Shown: positions 44,492 to 54,936, counted from the first letter of the stretch. The stretch: 64,000 bases of DNA from Dyadobacter beijingensis DSM 21582 (GCF_000382205.1 NZ_KB907791.1:62001-126000); one strand, 5' to 3'. Notes: generated by a model from the letters alone, not told the origin. Made by a program: numbers and translations.

Positions 44492-44787
44492 CGGCGGAGA
44501 TGACATCCATCTACGGCTGTTTGTATTCGTTTTGTACAAAATCATATACTTTTTGCGAATGTAAACGACACAGGATTTTGTAGTACGTATATTGGTGTGC
44601 GTGTAGCATGTTATTAGTGGTTACTACAATACATAAAACAAGTTTGAAGAGGCTGTAAAAGCTAGTTTTATATTGCGCGAAAATAGCCTGAAAATGAGGC
44701 CAAAACCGCATAAATTGGGGTAAAATACGCTGTTTGTATAGTTGAAAACGACTATTTTAGCGGTCGATTTACACCTCCTCTTTCTGT
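44492..44787. other. AT-rich intergenic region before the subtilase gene
   Basis: This is 296 bases, strongly AT-rich, with no coding character on either strand. It probably holds the promoter and a long 5' leader of the T9SS protease gene. No clear -33/-7 pair, hairpin or repeat was recognised. Confidence 0.4.
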
Positions 44788-47700
44788 ATGAATTTGCCCG
44801 AACGCTTCGGTTGGCTTACATTGCTGCTGGTATTACTTCACGCCGGCCCCGCCATGTCCCAGCGCAGCCAGCCTTATAAACTTTACCTGAGAAGTGGCAC
44901 TATTTCGCCGGCGCCCAATCTCGAAAATATCGCATTGCAAGCACGGCAATCACGGGTGGTACAGGACACAGCGCCGCGGTTGGTTATTATTCAGTTTTAT
45001 GATATTCCAAAACAGGAAACTGTGCAAATGCTGGCCGGTGGCGGCATTCGGCTCCTCGAATACGTTCCCGATTTTGCCTATACAGCGAGCGTGACACCCG
45101 GCTGGGACGCGGGCCTTCTGAAAACTGCCAGTGTCCGGGCTGTAATCGACATCGAGCCGCGGTACAAAATAGAGCCCGCATTGCTGGGAGCAAATATTCC
45201 GCCACACGCAGTGAAAGAGGCGGGTACGGTGGATGTACGGGTAAATTTTATCCAGGGCGTTTCGATCGATGGCATTAAAAATGACCTGAGTGCAATGGGC
45301 GTGCGGCTCATATCCGACGGATTGGCGGCTTACCAGGTATTGGAAGTGCGGGCCGGCACCGGTGCATTGGAATCACTGGCCGGTTTATCCTGGGTTCAAT
45401 ATATAGAAGCGGTGCCGCCGGTGGAGGAATTGCTCAACGATAAAAGCGAGGCAGGTACGCGGGCGAACGTACTTGCATCCGGGCTTCCGGGCCAGCGCGG
45501 GCTCACGGGCGAAGGCGTGGTGGTCGGTATCGGCGACAGCGGCAACCTTTTGGAACACATCGATATCAGAACCCGGCTTGTCAGCAACGAGCCCGAAAGT
45601 ACCTACTGGCACGGCGTCCACGTTACGGGCACGGCGGCAGGCGGAGGTATTATCAACGAAAAATACAAAGGCTACGCGCCCAAAGCCAGCCTGATCAAGC
45701 GCTCCAATTCCGAAATCTGGAAACAAGCCACGGTATTAACACGTGATTACGGCATGGTGATCACGACCAATTCCTACGGCGGCAGCCTTTGCCCGGATTT
45801 CGGTTCATATACTTTCGATTCTTACATGCTCGATCGGCAGGCGAACGAGCTGCCCAATCTGCAACACGTATTCGCGGCCGGTAACAGCGGTCTGGAAGCG
45901 TCGTGCGGGTTTTTCCCGGCGGGTTACGGCAATGTGATCGGCGGAAATATTTCGTCAAAAAATGTCGTCACCGTTGGCCGCACGGGCACGAACGGACTCA
46001 TCCACGCCAGTTCCAGTCGCGGGCCCACCCTCGACGGGCGCATTAAGCCGGAAATCATCGCACCGGGAACATCCATTTATTCAACCATCCCGACGAACAC
46101 CTACGCGTCGGCTTCGGGCACGAGTATGGCCGCGCCGGCGGTGTCGGGCGGGCTCGCATTGCTCTACCAGCGCTATCGCCAGCTCAATGGCGGTTCGAAC
46201 CCCAAAAACATGCTGATGAAAGCCGTGCTGCTCAACGGCGCCTACGACCGGGGGCTAGCAGGGCCGGATTTTACCTATGGGTTCGGGGTGATGAATCTGC
46301 TTAGGTCCGTGGATATGCTGGAAAAAGGACGGTATTTCAATGGACGCATCGCCAACCAGGCGAAGGACGGCTTTGAGATAACGGTACCGGCGAACACGGC
46401 GCAGGTGAAGGTCATGCTCTACTGGAACGATCCCGCCCCGGCGACGATCAGCGGTCCGAAGAGCCTGGTCAACGACCTCGACCTGAAAGTAATACGCGGC
46501 GTCAATACCGAAGTTCTGCCCGTTTTTCCAAGACCTGCCGCTCCGCAGGATTTGGCAGCGCCGGGGATCGATTCGCTGAACAATGTGGAACAGATCGTGC
46601 TGGACGCCCCGGCGGCGGGTAATTATGTGATTAATGTAGTAGGTAAAAAAGTGCCCAGCGGGCCGCAGGAGTATTTTGTCGTGTATGATGTGATTGAAAA
46701 TTCCTCTGTTCTGACAAACCCGGTCGGTGGGGAGCGCTTTACCAAAAACGATGTGATCGACATCAGCTGGGATAACTATGGCAGCCCGAACAGCACTTAC
46801 GCTGTCGCTTACAGCCTGAACGACGGCGCGAACTGGACGACGCTGAGCCCGTCGGTACCGGAGTTTACCAATCAATTGAGCTGGACCATCCCCGATGCGT
46901 CCACCACCACGGCCAAGGTCCGCATTATCCGGAACGGCACCGGCGTGGTGAAGGAAAGTGCGGCATTTACGATCATGAATGTGCCGGTTATTTCGTTGTC
47001 GGCCAACCAATGCGAGAGCTACGCCGCCGTGCAATGGACGGCCGTGAGCGGCGCTACCGATTATGAGGTAATGCGGATGAAAGGCAACGAAATGCGTTCC
47101 GTGGGCACTACTACCGATACGAAGTACGTGCTCAGCGGTCTCTCGCGCGACTCGACCTATTATATTTCCGTGCGGGCCCGCATCAACGGTGTTCCCGGGA
47201 GAAGAGCAGTAGCGATCAGCCGCAAACCTGATTCGGGCAATTGCCAGGGTATTATCTCGGATGGGGACCTGGCGGTGGAAACCATTATTTCCCCTTCAAA
47301 ATCGGGGCGGTTGCTCACTTCCGGGAGCCTGCCGGAAGCACAGGTCGTAAAGGTGGCTTTGAAAAATCTGGACGACCAGCCTGTTACCCAATCGTTTCAG
47401 GTGGGGTATGCGCTGGGTAATGGCGCGACCCATTGGGAAACCGTCGATACCGACATTCCAGCCTTTGGGTCATTGGACTATGCATTTAATCAAACCATCA
47501 ATCTGCAAGCTGCTGGTGCTTACTCACTTGCCGTGTCTGTGAAACTGGAAGGCGACCAGGTGGCCGCGAACAACCAGAAAAGCATTTCGATCCGCCAGCT
47601 TGCCAATGCGCCGGTAACCCTGCCATTTACCGATAACCTCGAAACCCTGAACGCAGAGGAAGTTTCTGCCAACACGATGGGCATCGGCGGTTCCGATCGG

Positions 47701-50097
47701 TACGATTTCTCGCAGGAGCGCGATCTGGGCCGGGTGAGAACAACGACGGACCCGGTACTGGCCTATTCGGGAAGCAAAAGTTTCACGATCGACGCCAACA
47801 ATGCGGCCAATTCTTCGTACCCGACGACATTGGAAGCGACCTACAACCTGGCCAGCTACCATGCCGACCGCGACGAAGTGCGGCTGGCATTCCGGTACCG
47901 CATGTACGCTGCGCCCACATCCGCCTGGCCGCTGCGCGTGTATGTACGCGGGAAAGACACCGATCCGTGGCTCCCCGCATTGGAAAGCGCGTCCATTCCT
48001 TATTTTGCCAAAGACAACAACTACGCGCTCGCCGCCGTGGAAGTGAGCGATGTCCTGAAACGCAGCGGGCAGGATTTTTCCACCAGCTTCCAGGTCAAAT
48101 GGGAGCAGAGTTTCCGATACCGCACGCAAACGGACGGCGCGACGATCGACGATATTCGTTTGTACAAAGCAGCGGGCGACCTCGAAATTGCGAGGGTAAC
48201 CGCTTCCTCGACGCCTTCCTGCGATGTGAATGGCTATCAGGAATACAGCATCCAGGTCAAAAACAACAGTTCGGACGACTATTTCAAAATGCCATTCGAG
48301 GCGCAGATCAACGGGCGGCTGATCGATATCGGCCAGGTTCCCGTCGTGCGCGCCGGCCGCGACACGGTGATTAATTTCAGTTTTTCTTCCACGTATTTTC
48401 TCAATAGCGACCGGGAAGTAAAGATTTTGCTCAAAAGGGCATTCGATACCAACACCGGCAACGATTTTGCGACGACCACGGCGAAAGCGGCGCAGGTCAT
48501 CACCGCCTATCCTTACCTCCAAGATTTCGAAAACGGGCAGGGCGGCTGGTACGTGGGCGACGCGGCTGCACTGTGGCGTTTTGGGAAGCCGGCCTCGGGC
48601 CGGGTGACCGAGGCGGCGAGCGGAAGCAATGCCTGGATAGCGAGTCCTGCCGCGGGAAGCGAATCGACCTCTTATCTTTATTCACCCTGCTTCGCGATGA
48701 GCGGCATGGCCCAGCCCGCACTAAGTTTCAGCGTGTCTATCGACCTGGCGGCCTGCGCGGGCGGCAATTGTGACATTGCCTATGTGGAATACAATGTGAG
48801 TGGCAACACCTGGATGCGCCTCGGCGGCATGAACAGCGGTACCAACTGGTATAACGCACGCCAGGAAAATGCCGATGCCTGGAATGTGCAGGATTACACG
48901 CGCTGGCACGTGGCTACCGTGCCGGTCCCGAATTATTTCCCGTCCGGTTATGTGCGCTTCCGTTTTGTACTGAAATCCAAATCTGCGTCGGGAAGGTCGG
49001 GTATCGCTATCGACGATATCCATATTTACGACTCCCAGGCAATGGTGTATGCCAGCAACACGCAGGACAACACCACTATGACAGCGGACTTGTTCGGCGA
49101 CCAATGGATACCTTATAAATTGTACAATTCGATGCTGGTGGCCATTAATCCGCATGGACAGTCGATGGGGCAGGTGTCGGTCAAGACTTACCTCGACAAC
49201 GGCCCGATGCGCATTCAAAGCCGCCAGTACTACCTTGGAAGGAACTTCACGATCACCACGGCCGACGCCAGATACGCGCAGCCGGTGGGCGTGCGGCTTT
49301 ACATTACCGACGAAGAAACGGAGCGGCTGATCAATGCGCCCGAGAAGGCAGGGATCGCGAGACCCGGCTCTGCTTACGACCTTACGATCACCAAATATTC
49401 CGGTGAAAACGAGGATGGTAATATTGCCAACAACGGAAGTGTCGCATGGAGTTTTTTGACAAAGTCGGAAGTGAAAAAGGTGCCGTATGCGCAGGGGTAT
49501 TACCTGGAATTTTCTGTAAAAAGCTTCTCCGAATTCTGGTTTGCGAAAGAGTTTGTCGGTCCGGGAACGCCGCTGCCTGTGAAACTGGCCAGCATTTCGG
49601 TGACGCCGGTCGAGCATACGGCCCGGCTGGATTGGGCTACGGCCGAGGAAGAGAATGTGAGGCATTTCGAAATCCAGCGCAGCTCCGACGCCCGCACCTG
49701 GACTGCATTGCCCGGGCAGGTACCGGCGGTAGGAGAGGGCGGCCACCGCTATCAGGCGATCGACCCGTCGCCGTCGGGCGGTATCAATTATTACCGTTTG
49801 AAAATGGTGGATATGGACGACACATTCGCGTATAGCCAGATCGTTTCCGCCGATTTTGGTACCGAAGCATCCGTAACGCTTTTTCCGAACCCGGTTACCG
49901 ACCGGCTGAATATCCGCACCGCGGGACGCCGTTTGACGAGGGTACGGCTGCATTCACTATCGGGGCAGGAGGTCATGAGCGGTGGCGAAGGCACGCAGTC
50001 GATGGATGTTTCGCGGCTTACGTCCGGCGTGCATTGGGTAAGCATCCAGTATGCCGACGGTTCGCGGAGCAACCATAAAATCATTATTGTGCACTAA
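44788..50097 (+). CDS. Large secreted subtilisin-like serine protease with T9SS sorting domain
   Basis: The 1769-aa protein has a signal peptide (about 1-24) and an inhibitor-like propeptide. The S8 catalytic domain has Asp250 (VVGIGDSG), His275 (WHGVHVTGTAAG) and Ser446 (ASGTSMAAPAVSGG). Beta-sandwich domains follow, including fibronectin-III-like segments (about 730-830) and a CUB-like adhesion region. The C-terminal type A sorting domain is at about 1690-1769 (LFPNPVTDRLNIRT). It is probably exported by T9SS to the surface or medium for protein or polymer degradation. Confidence 0.92.
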   Translation: MNLPERFGWLTLLLVLLHAGPAMSQRSQPYKLYLRSGTISPAPNLENIALQARQSRVVQDTAPRLVIIQFYDIPKQETVQMLAGGGIRLLEYVPDFAYTASVTPGWDAGLLKTASVRAVIDIEPRYKIEPALLGANIPPHAVKEAGTVDVRVNFIQGVSIDGIKNDLSAMGVRLISDGLAAYQVLEVRAGTGALESLAGLSWVQYIEAVPPVEELLNDKSEAGTRANVLASGLPGQRGLTGEGVVVGIGDSGNLLEHIDIRTRLVSNEPESTYWHGVHVTGTAAGGGIINEKYKGYAPKASLIKRSNSEIWKQATVLTRDYGMVITTNSYGGSLCPDFGSYTFDSYMLDRQANELPNLQHVFAAGNSGLEASCGFFPAGYGNVIGGNISSKNVVTVGRTGTNGLIHASSSRGPTLDGRIKPEIIAPGTSIYSTIPTNTYASASGTSMAAPAVSGGLALLYQRYRQLNGGSNPKNMLMKAVLLNGAYDRGLAGPDFTYGFGVMNLLRSVDMLEKGRYFNGRIANQAKDGFEITVPANTAQVKVMLYWNDPAPATISGPKSLVNDLDLKVIRGVNTEVLPVFPRPAAPQDLAAPGIDSLNNVEQIVLDAPAAGNYVINVVGKKVPSGPQEYFVVYDVIENSSVLTNPVGGERFTKNDVIDISWDNYGSPNSTYAVAYSLNDGANWTTLSPSVPEFTNQLSWTIPDASTTTAKVRIIRNGTGVVKESAAFTIMNVPVISLSANQCESYAAVQWTAVSGATDYEVMRMKGNEMRSVGTTTDTKYVLSGLSRDSTYYISVRARINGVPGRRAVAISRKPDSGNCQGIISDGDLAVETIISPSKSGRLLTSGSLPEAQVVKVALKNLDDQPVTQSFQVGYALGNGATHWETVDTDIPAFGSLDYAFNQTINLQAAGAYSLAVSVKLEGDQVAANNQKSISIRQLANAPVTLPFTDNLETLNAEEVSANTMGIGGSDRYDFSQERDLGRVRTTTDPVLAYSGSKSFTIDANNAANSSYPTTLEATYNLASYHADRDEVRLAFRYRMYAAPTSAWPLRVYVRGKDTDPWLPALESASIPYFAKDNNYALAAVEVSDVLKRSGQDFSTSFQVKWEQSFRYRTQTDGATIDDIRLYKAAGDLEIARVTASSTPSCDVNGYQEYSIQVKNNSSDDYFKMPFEAQINGRLIDIGQVPVVRAGRDTVINFSFSSTYFLNSDREVKILLKRAFDTNTGNDFATTTAKAAQVITAYPYLQDFENGQGGWYVGDAAALWRFGKPASGRVTEAASGSNAWIASPAAGSESTSYLYSPCFAMSGMAQPALSFSVSIDLAACAGGNCDIAYVEYNVSGNTWMRLGGMNSGTNWYNARQENADAWNVQDYTRWHVATVPVPNYFPSGYVRFRFVLKSKSASGRSGIAIDDIHIYDSQAMVYASNTQDNTTMTADLFGDQWIPYKLYNSMLVAINPHGQSMGQVSVKTYLDNGPMRIQSRQYYLGRNFTITTADARYAQPVGVRLYITDEETERLINAPEKAGIARPGSAYDLTITKYSGENEDGNIANNGSVAWSFLTKSEVKKVPYAQGYYLEFSVKSFSEFWFAKEFVGPGTPLPVKLASISVTPVEHTARLDWATAEEENVRHFEIQRSSDARTWTALPGQVPAVGEGGHRYQAIDPSPSGGINYYRLKMVDMDDTFAYSQIVSADFGTEASVTLFPNPVTDRLNIRTAGRRLTRVRLHSLSGQEVMSGGEGTQSMDVSRLTSGVHWVSIQYADGSRSNHKIIIVH

Positions 50098-50165
50098 AAT
50101 GTGACGATCGGTTACCTGAGATTTGTTTTTGTGTGGTTTATTTGCAAAAAAGACTACTACCTTCC

Positions 50166-51485
50166 ATGAAACAAATCCTGACGCTTATCCTCGCCGCCGT
50201 CATCGGCATTTCCGCATCTGCCCAGCAGGTCAACACCGCCGATCTCGACCGGTTGCTCGATACCCTGGCATTGCACAACAAATCCATGGCCAGCGTGCTG
50301 CTCGTACACAACGGCAAGAAGCTGTACGAACGAGCCATTGGTTACGCGGTGATCGATAGCGCCCAACAGGCGAAAGCGACGCCGGCGACCCGCTACCGCA
50401 TTGGCTCCATCACCAAAACCTTCACCGCGACGATGGTGATGCAGCTGGTGGAAGAAGGTAAGCTGAAACTGGACACGCATTTGGACAAATACTTCCCTGC
50501 TATCCCTGATGCGAAGCTGATCACGCTCGAAATGATGCTCCGCCATCGTAGCGGCATTCACAACTTCACCGACGATGAAAGTTACTGGAAAACGATGACC
50601 AGGCCCATAACGAGGGCTGAAATGCTGGCCAATTTTGCCAAACAAAAATCCGATTTTGCACCTGACGCCCAGGCGACTTACAGCAATACCAACTATGTGC
50701 TGCTGGGCTACATCATCGAGGACGTCACTAAAAAATCCTACGAGAAGAACTTGCAGGAGCGCATTATCTCGCGCATTGGTTTGAAAAACACGCAGTTCGG
50801 CGGCGCCATCGATCCGAAACGCGGCGACGCTTATTCTTACATGTTTTCCAAAAAGTGGGAAAAGCGAGAGGAGACGCATTTGAGCCAACCTGGCGCTGCG
50901 GGCGCCATCGTGTCCACCCCTGCTGATGTTACCGCATTCATACAGGCACTTTTTGAAGGGAAACTGGTGTCGAAGGAAAGCCTCACGCAGATGACCAAAA
51001 TGGTGGATATTTTCGGCATCGGGCTCGTGAATATGCCTTTTTACCAAAAGAAAGGTTATGGCCACTCGGGCGGTCTCGATGGGTTTCAAACTGTTGTCGC
51101 CTACTATCCGGGCGATACGCTCGCGGCGGCAGTGTTTTCCAACGGCGTGGAATATGCATTGAACGACATCCTGATCGCTTTGTTGAGCTCCTACTTCAAA
51201 GTGCCTGTCAAAATCCCGGATTTCAACGAGGTGGTGGTACGGCCAGAGGAATTGGAGCAATACCTGGGAGAATATTCCAGCAAGCAAATACCGCTGAAAA
51301 TGACCATTACCCGCAAGGACGACCAGCTGATCGGCCAGGCGACCGGCCAGCCGTCATTCCGCCTGACACCCGTGAAAAAAGACGTTTTCCGCTTCGATGC
51401 GGCAGGGGTAGTGATGGAATTCAAACCGGGAGAGAATGCATTGACGCTCACGCAGGCCGGGACCGTCTATCAGTTTTCCCGATAA
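50166..51485 (+). CDS. Serine hydrolase of the class C beta-lactamase / penicillin-binding family
   Basis: The ATG at 50166 begins the signal peptide MKQILTLILAAVIGISASAQ; an upstream in-frame start is rejected. The 439-aa protein has SxxK (Ser81-ITK), YSN (Tyr172-Ser-Asn174) and a HSG-type third motif (GHSGGLDG). The C-terminal beta domain (about 350-439) resembles DUF3471-type tails. Relatives include esterases, D-aminopeptidases and beta-lactamase-like hydrolases; resistance should not be assumed. It is periplasmic. Confidence 0.88.
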   Translation: MKQILTLILAAVIGISASAQQVNTADLDRLLDTLALHNKSMASVLLVHNGKKLYERAIGYAVIDSAQQAKATPATRYRIGSITKTFTATMVMQLVEEGKLKLDTHLDKYFPAIPDAKLITLEMMLRHRSGIHNFTDDESYWKTMTRPITRAEMLANFAKQKSDFAPDAQATYSNTNYVLLGYIIEDVTKKSYEKNLQERIISRIGLKNTQFGGAIDPKRGDAYSYMFSKKWEKREETHLSQPGAAGAIVSTPADVTAFIQALFEGKLVSKESLTQMTKMVDIFGIGLVNMPFYQKKGYGHSGGLDGFQTVVAYYPGDTLAAAVFSNGVEYALNDILIALLSSYFKVPVKIPDFNEVVVRPEELEQYLGEYSSKQIPLKMTITRKDDQLIGQATGQPSFRLTPVKKDVFRFDAAGVVMEFKPGENALTLTQAGTVYQFSR

Positions 51486-51505
51486 TTGAAATACATATTA
51501 ATAGA

Positions 51506-51538
51506 AAGGTCGGCCAGGGATATTTCCTGGCCGACCTT
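51506..51538. terminator. Bidirectional terminator between the serine hydrolase and katG
   Basis: AAGGTCGGCCAGG (51506-51518) and its exact reverse complement CCTGGCCGACCTT (51526-51538) form a 13-bp stem with a 7-base loop between convergent genes. Confidence 0.8.
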
Positions 51539-51564
51539 CTCATTATTGAGCTATTCCCCTGAAA

Positions 51565-53835
51565 TTACACCAGGTCGAACCGGTCGAGGTTGGTGATTTT
51601 GGTCCAGGCGGCTACGAAATCCTTCACAAACTTCGCCTGCGAACCGGAGCTGCCGTACACCTCCGCGATCGCCCGCAGTTCCGCATGCGACCCGAATACG
51701 AGGTCGGCGCGGGTAGCGGTCCATTTAGGTTGGCCGGTGGTGCGGTCGCTGCCGAGGTAGGTTTCGCGATCCTGGCTGATAGCCTTCCAGGATGTGTTCA
51801 TGTCCAGCAGGTTCACGAAGAAATCGTTGGTAAGAACTCCTGGCCGCTGCGTGAACACGCCGTTGGTAGAGCCATCATAATTGATATTCAGCACGCGCAA
51901 ACCACCGAGCAAAACCGTCATTTCCGGTGCGCTAAGGGTCAGGAGCTGCGCTTTGTCTACGAGCAATTCTTCCGTCGACACCCGGAACTTCGTGCCGCGG
52001 TAGCTGCGGAAACCATCCGCGAGCGGTTCCAGGTAACCTACCGATTCTACGTCGGTTTGCTCCTGCGAAGCGTCCGTGCGGCCCGGCGTGAACGGCACGG
52101 TAACGGATTGTCCTGCGTCCTGTGCGGCTTTTTCGATACCCGCATTGCCGGCGAGCACAATGAGGTCGGCGATCGAAATTTTCTTGCCGGCCTGCGTGCT
52201 ATTGAATTCCTCGCGGATGCTTTCCAGCGTGCGGAGTACTTTTTGCAGTTGCGCGGGGTTATTCACCTTCCAGTCTTTCTGCGGTGCAAGGCGGATGCGG
52301 GCGCCGTTGGCACCACCGCGCTTGTCGGAGCCGCGGAATGTCGATGCCGACGCCCAGGCTGTCCCTACGAGCTCGGAAACGCTCAGGCCCGACGCCAGGA
52401 TATTGGCCTTCAAACCGGCGATATCCGTGTCATTCACCAGCTCGTGATCTACTGCCGGAACCGGGTCCTGCCAGATCAGCACCTCCTGCGGCACGTCCGC
52501 GCCCAGGTAACGTGCGCGAGGGCCCATGTCGCGGTGCGTAAGTTTGAACCACGCGCGGGCGAATGCGTCTGCGAATGCGTCCGGGTTTTCGAGGAAATGC
52601 CGTGAAATCTTCTCATATGCAGGGTCCAGACGCAGGGCGAGGTCGGTGGTGAGCATCGTCGGCCGGTGCTTTTTTGACGGATCGTAGGCGTCGGGGATAA
52701 TGTCGCCGGCATCCTTGGCTACCCATTGGTGCGCGCCGCCGGGGCTCTTGGTGAGCTCCCATTCAAATGCAAACAGGTTTTCGAAAAAGTTGTTGCTCCA
52801 TTTGGTGGGCGTCGTTGTCCAGGTCACTTCCATGCCACTGGTAATGGTATCGGCACCTTTTCCGGAGCCGAAACTGTTGCTCCAACCCAAGCCCTGATTT
52901 TCAAGGTCGGCACCTTCGGGTTCCGCACCTACATGGTCGGAAGGGGCTGCGCCGTGGGTTTTGCCAAAGCTGTGCCCGCCTGCGATGAGCGCCACGGTTT
53001 CCTCGTCGTTCATCGCCATCCGGCCGAACGTATCGCGGATATCCTTAGCCGCCGCAACAGGGTCGGGGTTGCCGTCGGGACCTTCGGGGTTTACATAAAT
53101 AAGGCCCATATGCGCCGCTGCGAGCGGTTCTTCGAGGTTGCGGGAGTGCGTACTGCCGCCTGCATCCTCGTCGGAAACGAGCACGCCTTCGTCGGCTACG
53201 CCGGGCTGTCCGTGCGCATAGCGGCGGTCGTTCCCGAGCCAGGTATTTTCAGAACCCCAGTACACATCCTCGTCGGCTTCCCACACATCGGCACGCCCGC
53301 CGGCGAACCCGAATGTTTTGAAGCCCATCGATTCCAATGCGATATTTCCGGTCAGAATCAGCAAATCGGCCCAGGAGATCTTATTCCCGTATTTCTGCTT
53401 GATAGGCCACAGCAGCCTGCGCGCCTTGTCGAGGCTCACATTGTCGGGCCAGCTGTTCAATGGCGCGAAACGCTGCTGCCCGGAGCCGCCGCCGCCGCGA
53501 CCGTCGAATACGCGGTAGGTACCCGCGCTGTGCCAGGCCATGCGGATAAACAACGGACCGTAATGTCCGAAATCGGCCGGCCACCAATCCTGTGAGTCGG
53601 TCATGAGCGCATGCAGGTCGGCTTTAACCGCTTCCAGGTCAAGGCTTTTGAAAGCTTCTGCGTAATCGAAATCTTCGCCCAGCGGGTTAGTCAGAGCCGA
53701 ATGTTGGCGCAGGATATTCAGTTTCAATTGGTTTGGCCACCAATCGCGGTTCCTGGTACCGCCGCCGCCTACATTGTGATTCAACGTCCCGTTGTGAAAG
53801 GGACATTTGCTGATGTCGTTTGATCCGTTTTCCAT
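51565..53835 (-). CDS. katG: Catalase-peroxidase
   Basis: The ATG at 53835 (MENGSNDISKCPFHNG) is chosen over a start 12 codons upstream; this gives 756 aa, the usual KatG length, with two haem-peroxidase-like domains. The distal site is RMAWHSAGTYR (Arg, Trp, His). The Tyr of the Met-Tyr-Trp adduct lies in LIYVNPEGPDGNPDP. It detoxifies hydrogen peroxide and some organic peroxides in the cytoplasm. Upstream are a good Bacteroidota promoter and an OxyR-like operator. Confidence 0.97.
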   Translation of the reverse strand: MENGSNDISKCPFHNGTLNHNVGGGGTRNRDWWPNQLKLNILRQHSALTNPLGEDFDYAEAFKSLDLEAVKADLHALMTDSQDWWPADFGHYGPLFIRMAWHSAGTYRVFDGRGGGGSGQQRFAPLNSWPDNVSLDKARRLLWPIKQKYGNKISWADLLILTGNIALESMGFKTFGFAGGRADVWEADEDVYWGSENTWLGNDRRYAHGQPGVADEGVLVSDEDAGGSTHSRNLEEPLAAAHMGLIYVNPEGPDGNPDPVAAAKDIRDTFGRMAMNDEETVALIAGGHSFGKTHGAAPSDHVGAEPEGADLENQGLGWSNSFGSGKGADTITSGMEVTWTTTPTKWSNNFFENLFAFEWELTKSPGGAHQWVAKDAGDIIPDAYDPSKKHRPTMLTTDLALRLDPAYEKISRHFLENPDAFADAFARAWFKLTHRDMGPRARYLGADVPQEVLIWQDPVPAVDHELVNDTDIAGLKANILASGLSVSELVGTAWASASTFRGSDKRGGANGARIRLAPQKDWKVNNPAQLQKVLRTLESIREEFNSTQAGKKISIADLIVLAGNAGIEKAAQDAGQSVTVPFTPGRTDASQEQTDVESVGYLEPLADGFRSYRGTKFRVSTEELLVDKAQLLTLSAPEMTVLLGGLRVLNINYDGSTNGVFTQRPGVLTNDFFVNLLDMNTSWKAISQDRETYLGSDRTTGQPKWTATRADLVFGSHAELRAIAEVYGSSGSQAKFVKDFVAAWTKITNLDRFDLV

Positions 53836-53891
53836 TACGATAAGTTCATGAGTTAAACCATATGCATGCAACTGGTATTTGTGCAGCGGGA

Positions 53892-53958
53892 TAAAGGTAA
53901 AATACTGAAATCTATCGTCAAAATCGATTAATTCTATGATTCGATAGTGAAAATCTAT
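53892..53958 (-). promoter_or_regulatory. katG promoter with OxyR-like operator
   Basis: On the minus strand, TTTG (53922-53919), a 19-base spacer and TACCTTTA (53899-53892) match the Bacteroidota promoter TTTG/N19/TAnnTTTG at all but one base. Directly upstream, 53923-53958 reads on the plus strand as ATCG-N7-CTAT-N6-ATAG-N7-CTAT, close to the OxyR consensus of four ATAG/CTAT tetranucleotides spaced by 7. The position just before the -33 box is where OxyR activates. The oxyR gene itself is not in the window. Confidence 0.6.
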
Positions 53959-54036
53959 TTCGACGGATTCTCAACCCGTTGCGGTCAGGCATTTGCGGAT
54001 GGTTTTTCGGATCAACAGCTGCGATGGTGATTCACA

Positions 54037-54936
54037 TCAGGAAACGATCAGATAGCCGGCATGGGCGATGTCGGACAACAGGCCCGGTGCGGTGGTGTCC
54101 CAGCCCAATATCTGGCGTGTTTTTTCGCTCGAAGCCGCGCAATCCATGGCGGCAAAGTGCTCGAACCAGCCGAAATGGGCCTTCACATTGTCACCTGACT
54201 TACTTACCACCGGCAGGTGCAGGCCATTCCCGATTACTTCGGCGATATTCCGGAACGGAATGCCTTCCTCGGCCACGGCGTGTAGCGTTTTGAGCGATGG
54301 GCGCTGTTCGATGATCAGCCGGTATAGTATGGCCGCGTCCAGCCGATGTACGGCCGGCCAGCGGTTTTGCCCTTCCGTAATGTAGGCCGATTCGCCATTT
54401 TCGCGTGCCATATTGATTACGATCGGTATGAAACCGTGGTCGCCCGCACCGTGCACGCTCGGCGGCAGGCGCACAATATACACGTCGGCACCGCGGTCGG
54501 CAGCGGCTTTGGCGGCTTCGTCGGTGGCCGATCTGGGGATCGTATCGGAACTGACATTCAGCGCGTCGTCCTCCGTTACGGTGCGGTCGTAACGCAGCAG
54601 GCCTAGCCCGGTGGTGATGACGAGCGGCTTGCCGGTGCCGGCAACGGCGTCGCCCATTGCTTCGACCACCTTGCGGTCTGCCTCGCAGCTTGCTTTGAAA
54701 TTGGAGAAATCGTGGTTAAATGCCGTGTGGATGACGGCGTCGGCCGCGCCAGCGCGTTCGCGAAGCATGTCCAGGTCGTTCACATCGCCCAGGTGCGGGG
54801 CAGCGCCAGCGGCAGCGACTTTGTCGGCACCACTTTCCGTACGGACGAGGCCGGTCACCTGGTGGCCATTTTTTACTAACTCTTCAACGATGGCGGAGCC
54901 TACAAATCCCGAGGCCCCAGTCACAAATACATGCAT
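54037..54936 (-). CDS. NAD(P)-dependent epimerase / extended SDR-family oxidoreductase
   Basis: The 299-aa protein has a Rossmann dinucleotide-binding motif at the start (VTGASGFVGSAIVEELVKNG) and a body similar to atypical extended SDR proteins (IVRLPPSVHGAGDHGF, then WPAVHRLDAA). The catalytic Tyr-Lys pair is not obvious, as in related NmrA-like and SDR_a proteins. It probably acts on a small carbonyl compound or senses NADP. It lies 54 bases downstream of a Crp/Fnr-type regulator gene in the same direction. Confidence 0.8.
   Translation of the reverse strand: MHVFVTGASGFVGSAIVEELVKNGHQVTGLVRTESGADKVAAAGAAPHLGDVNDLDMLRERAGAADAVIHTAFNHDFSNFKASCEADRKVVEAMGDAVAGTGKPLVITTGLGLLRYDRTVTEDDALNVSSDTIPRSATDEAAKAAADRGADVYIVRLPPSVHGAGDHGFIPIVINMARENGESAYITEGQNRWPAVHRLDAAILYRLIIEQRPSLKTLHAVAEEGIPFRNIAEVIGNGLHLPVVSKSGDNVKAHFGWFEHFAAMDCAASSEKTRQILGWDTTAPGLLSDIAHAGYLIVS

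Noticed and set aside
50166..51485. Beta-lactamase resistance gene
   Set aside because: The SxxK, YSN and HSG motifs define a wide hydrolase family. The DUF3471-like tail and the context fit an esterase or peptidase better than antibiotic resistance.
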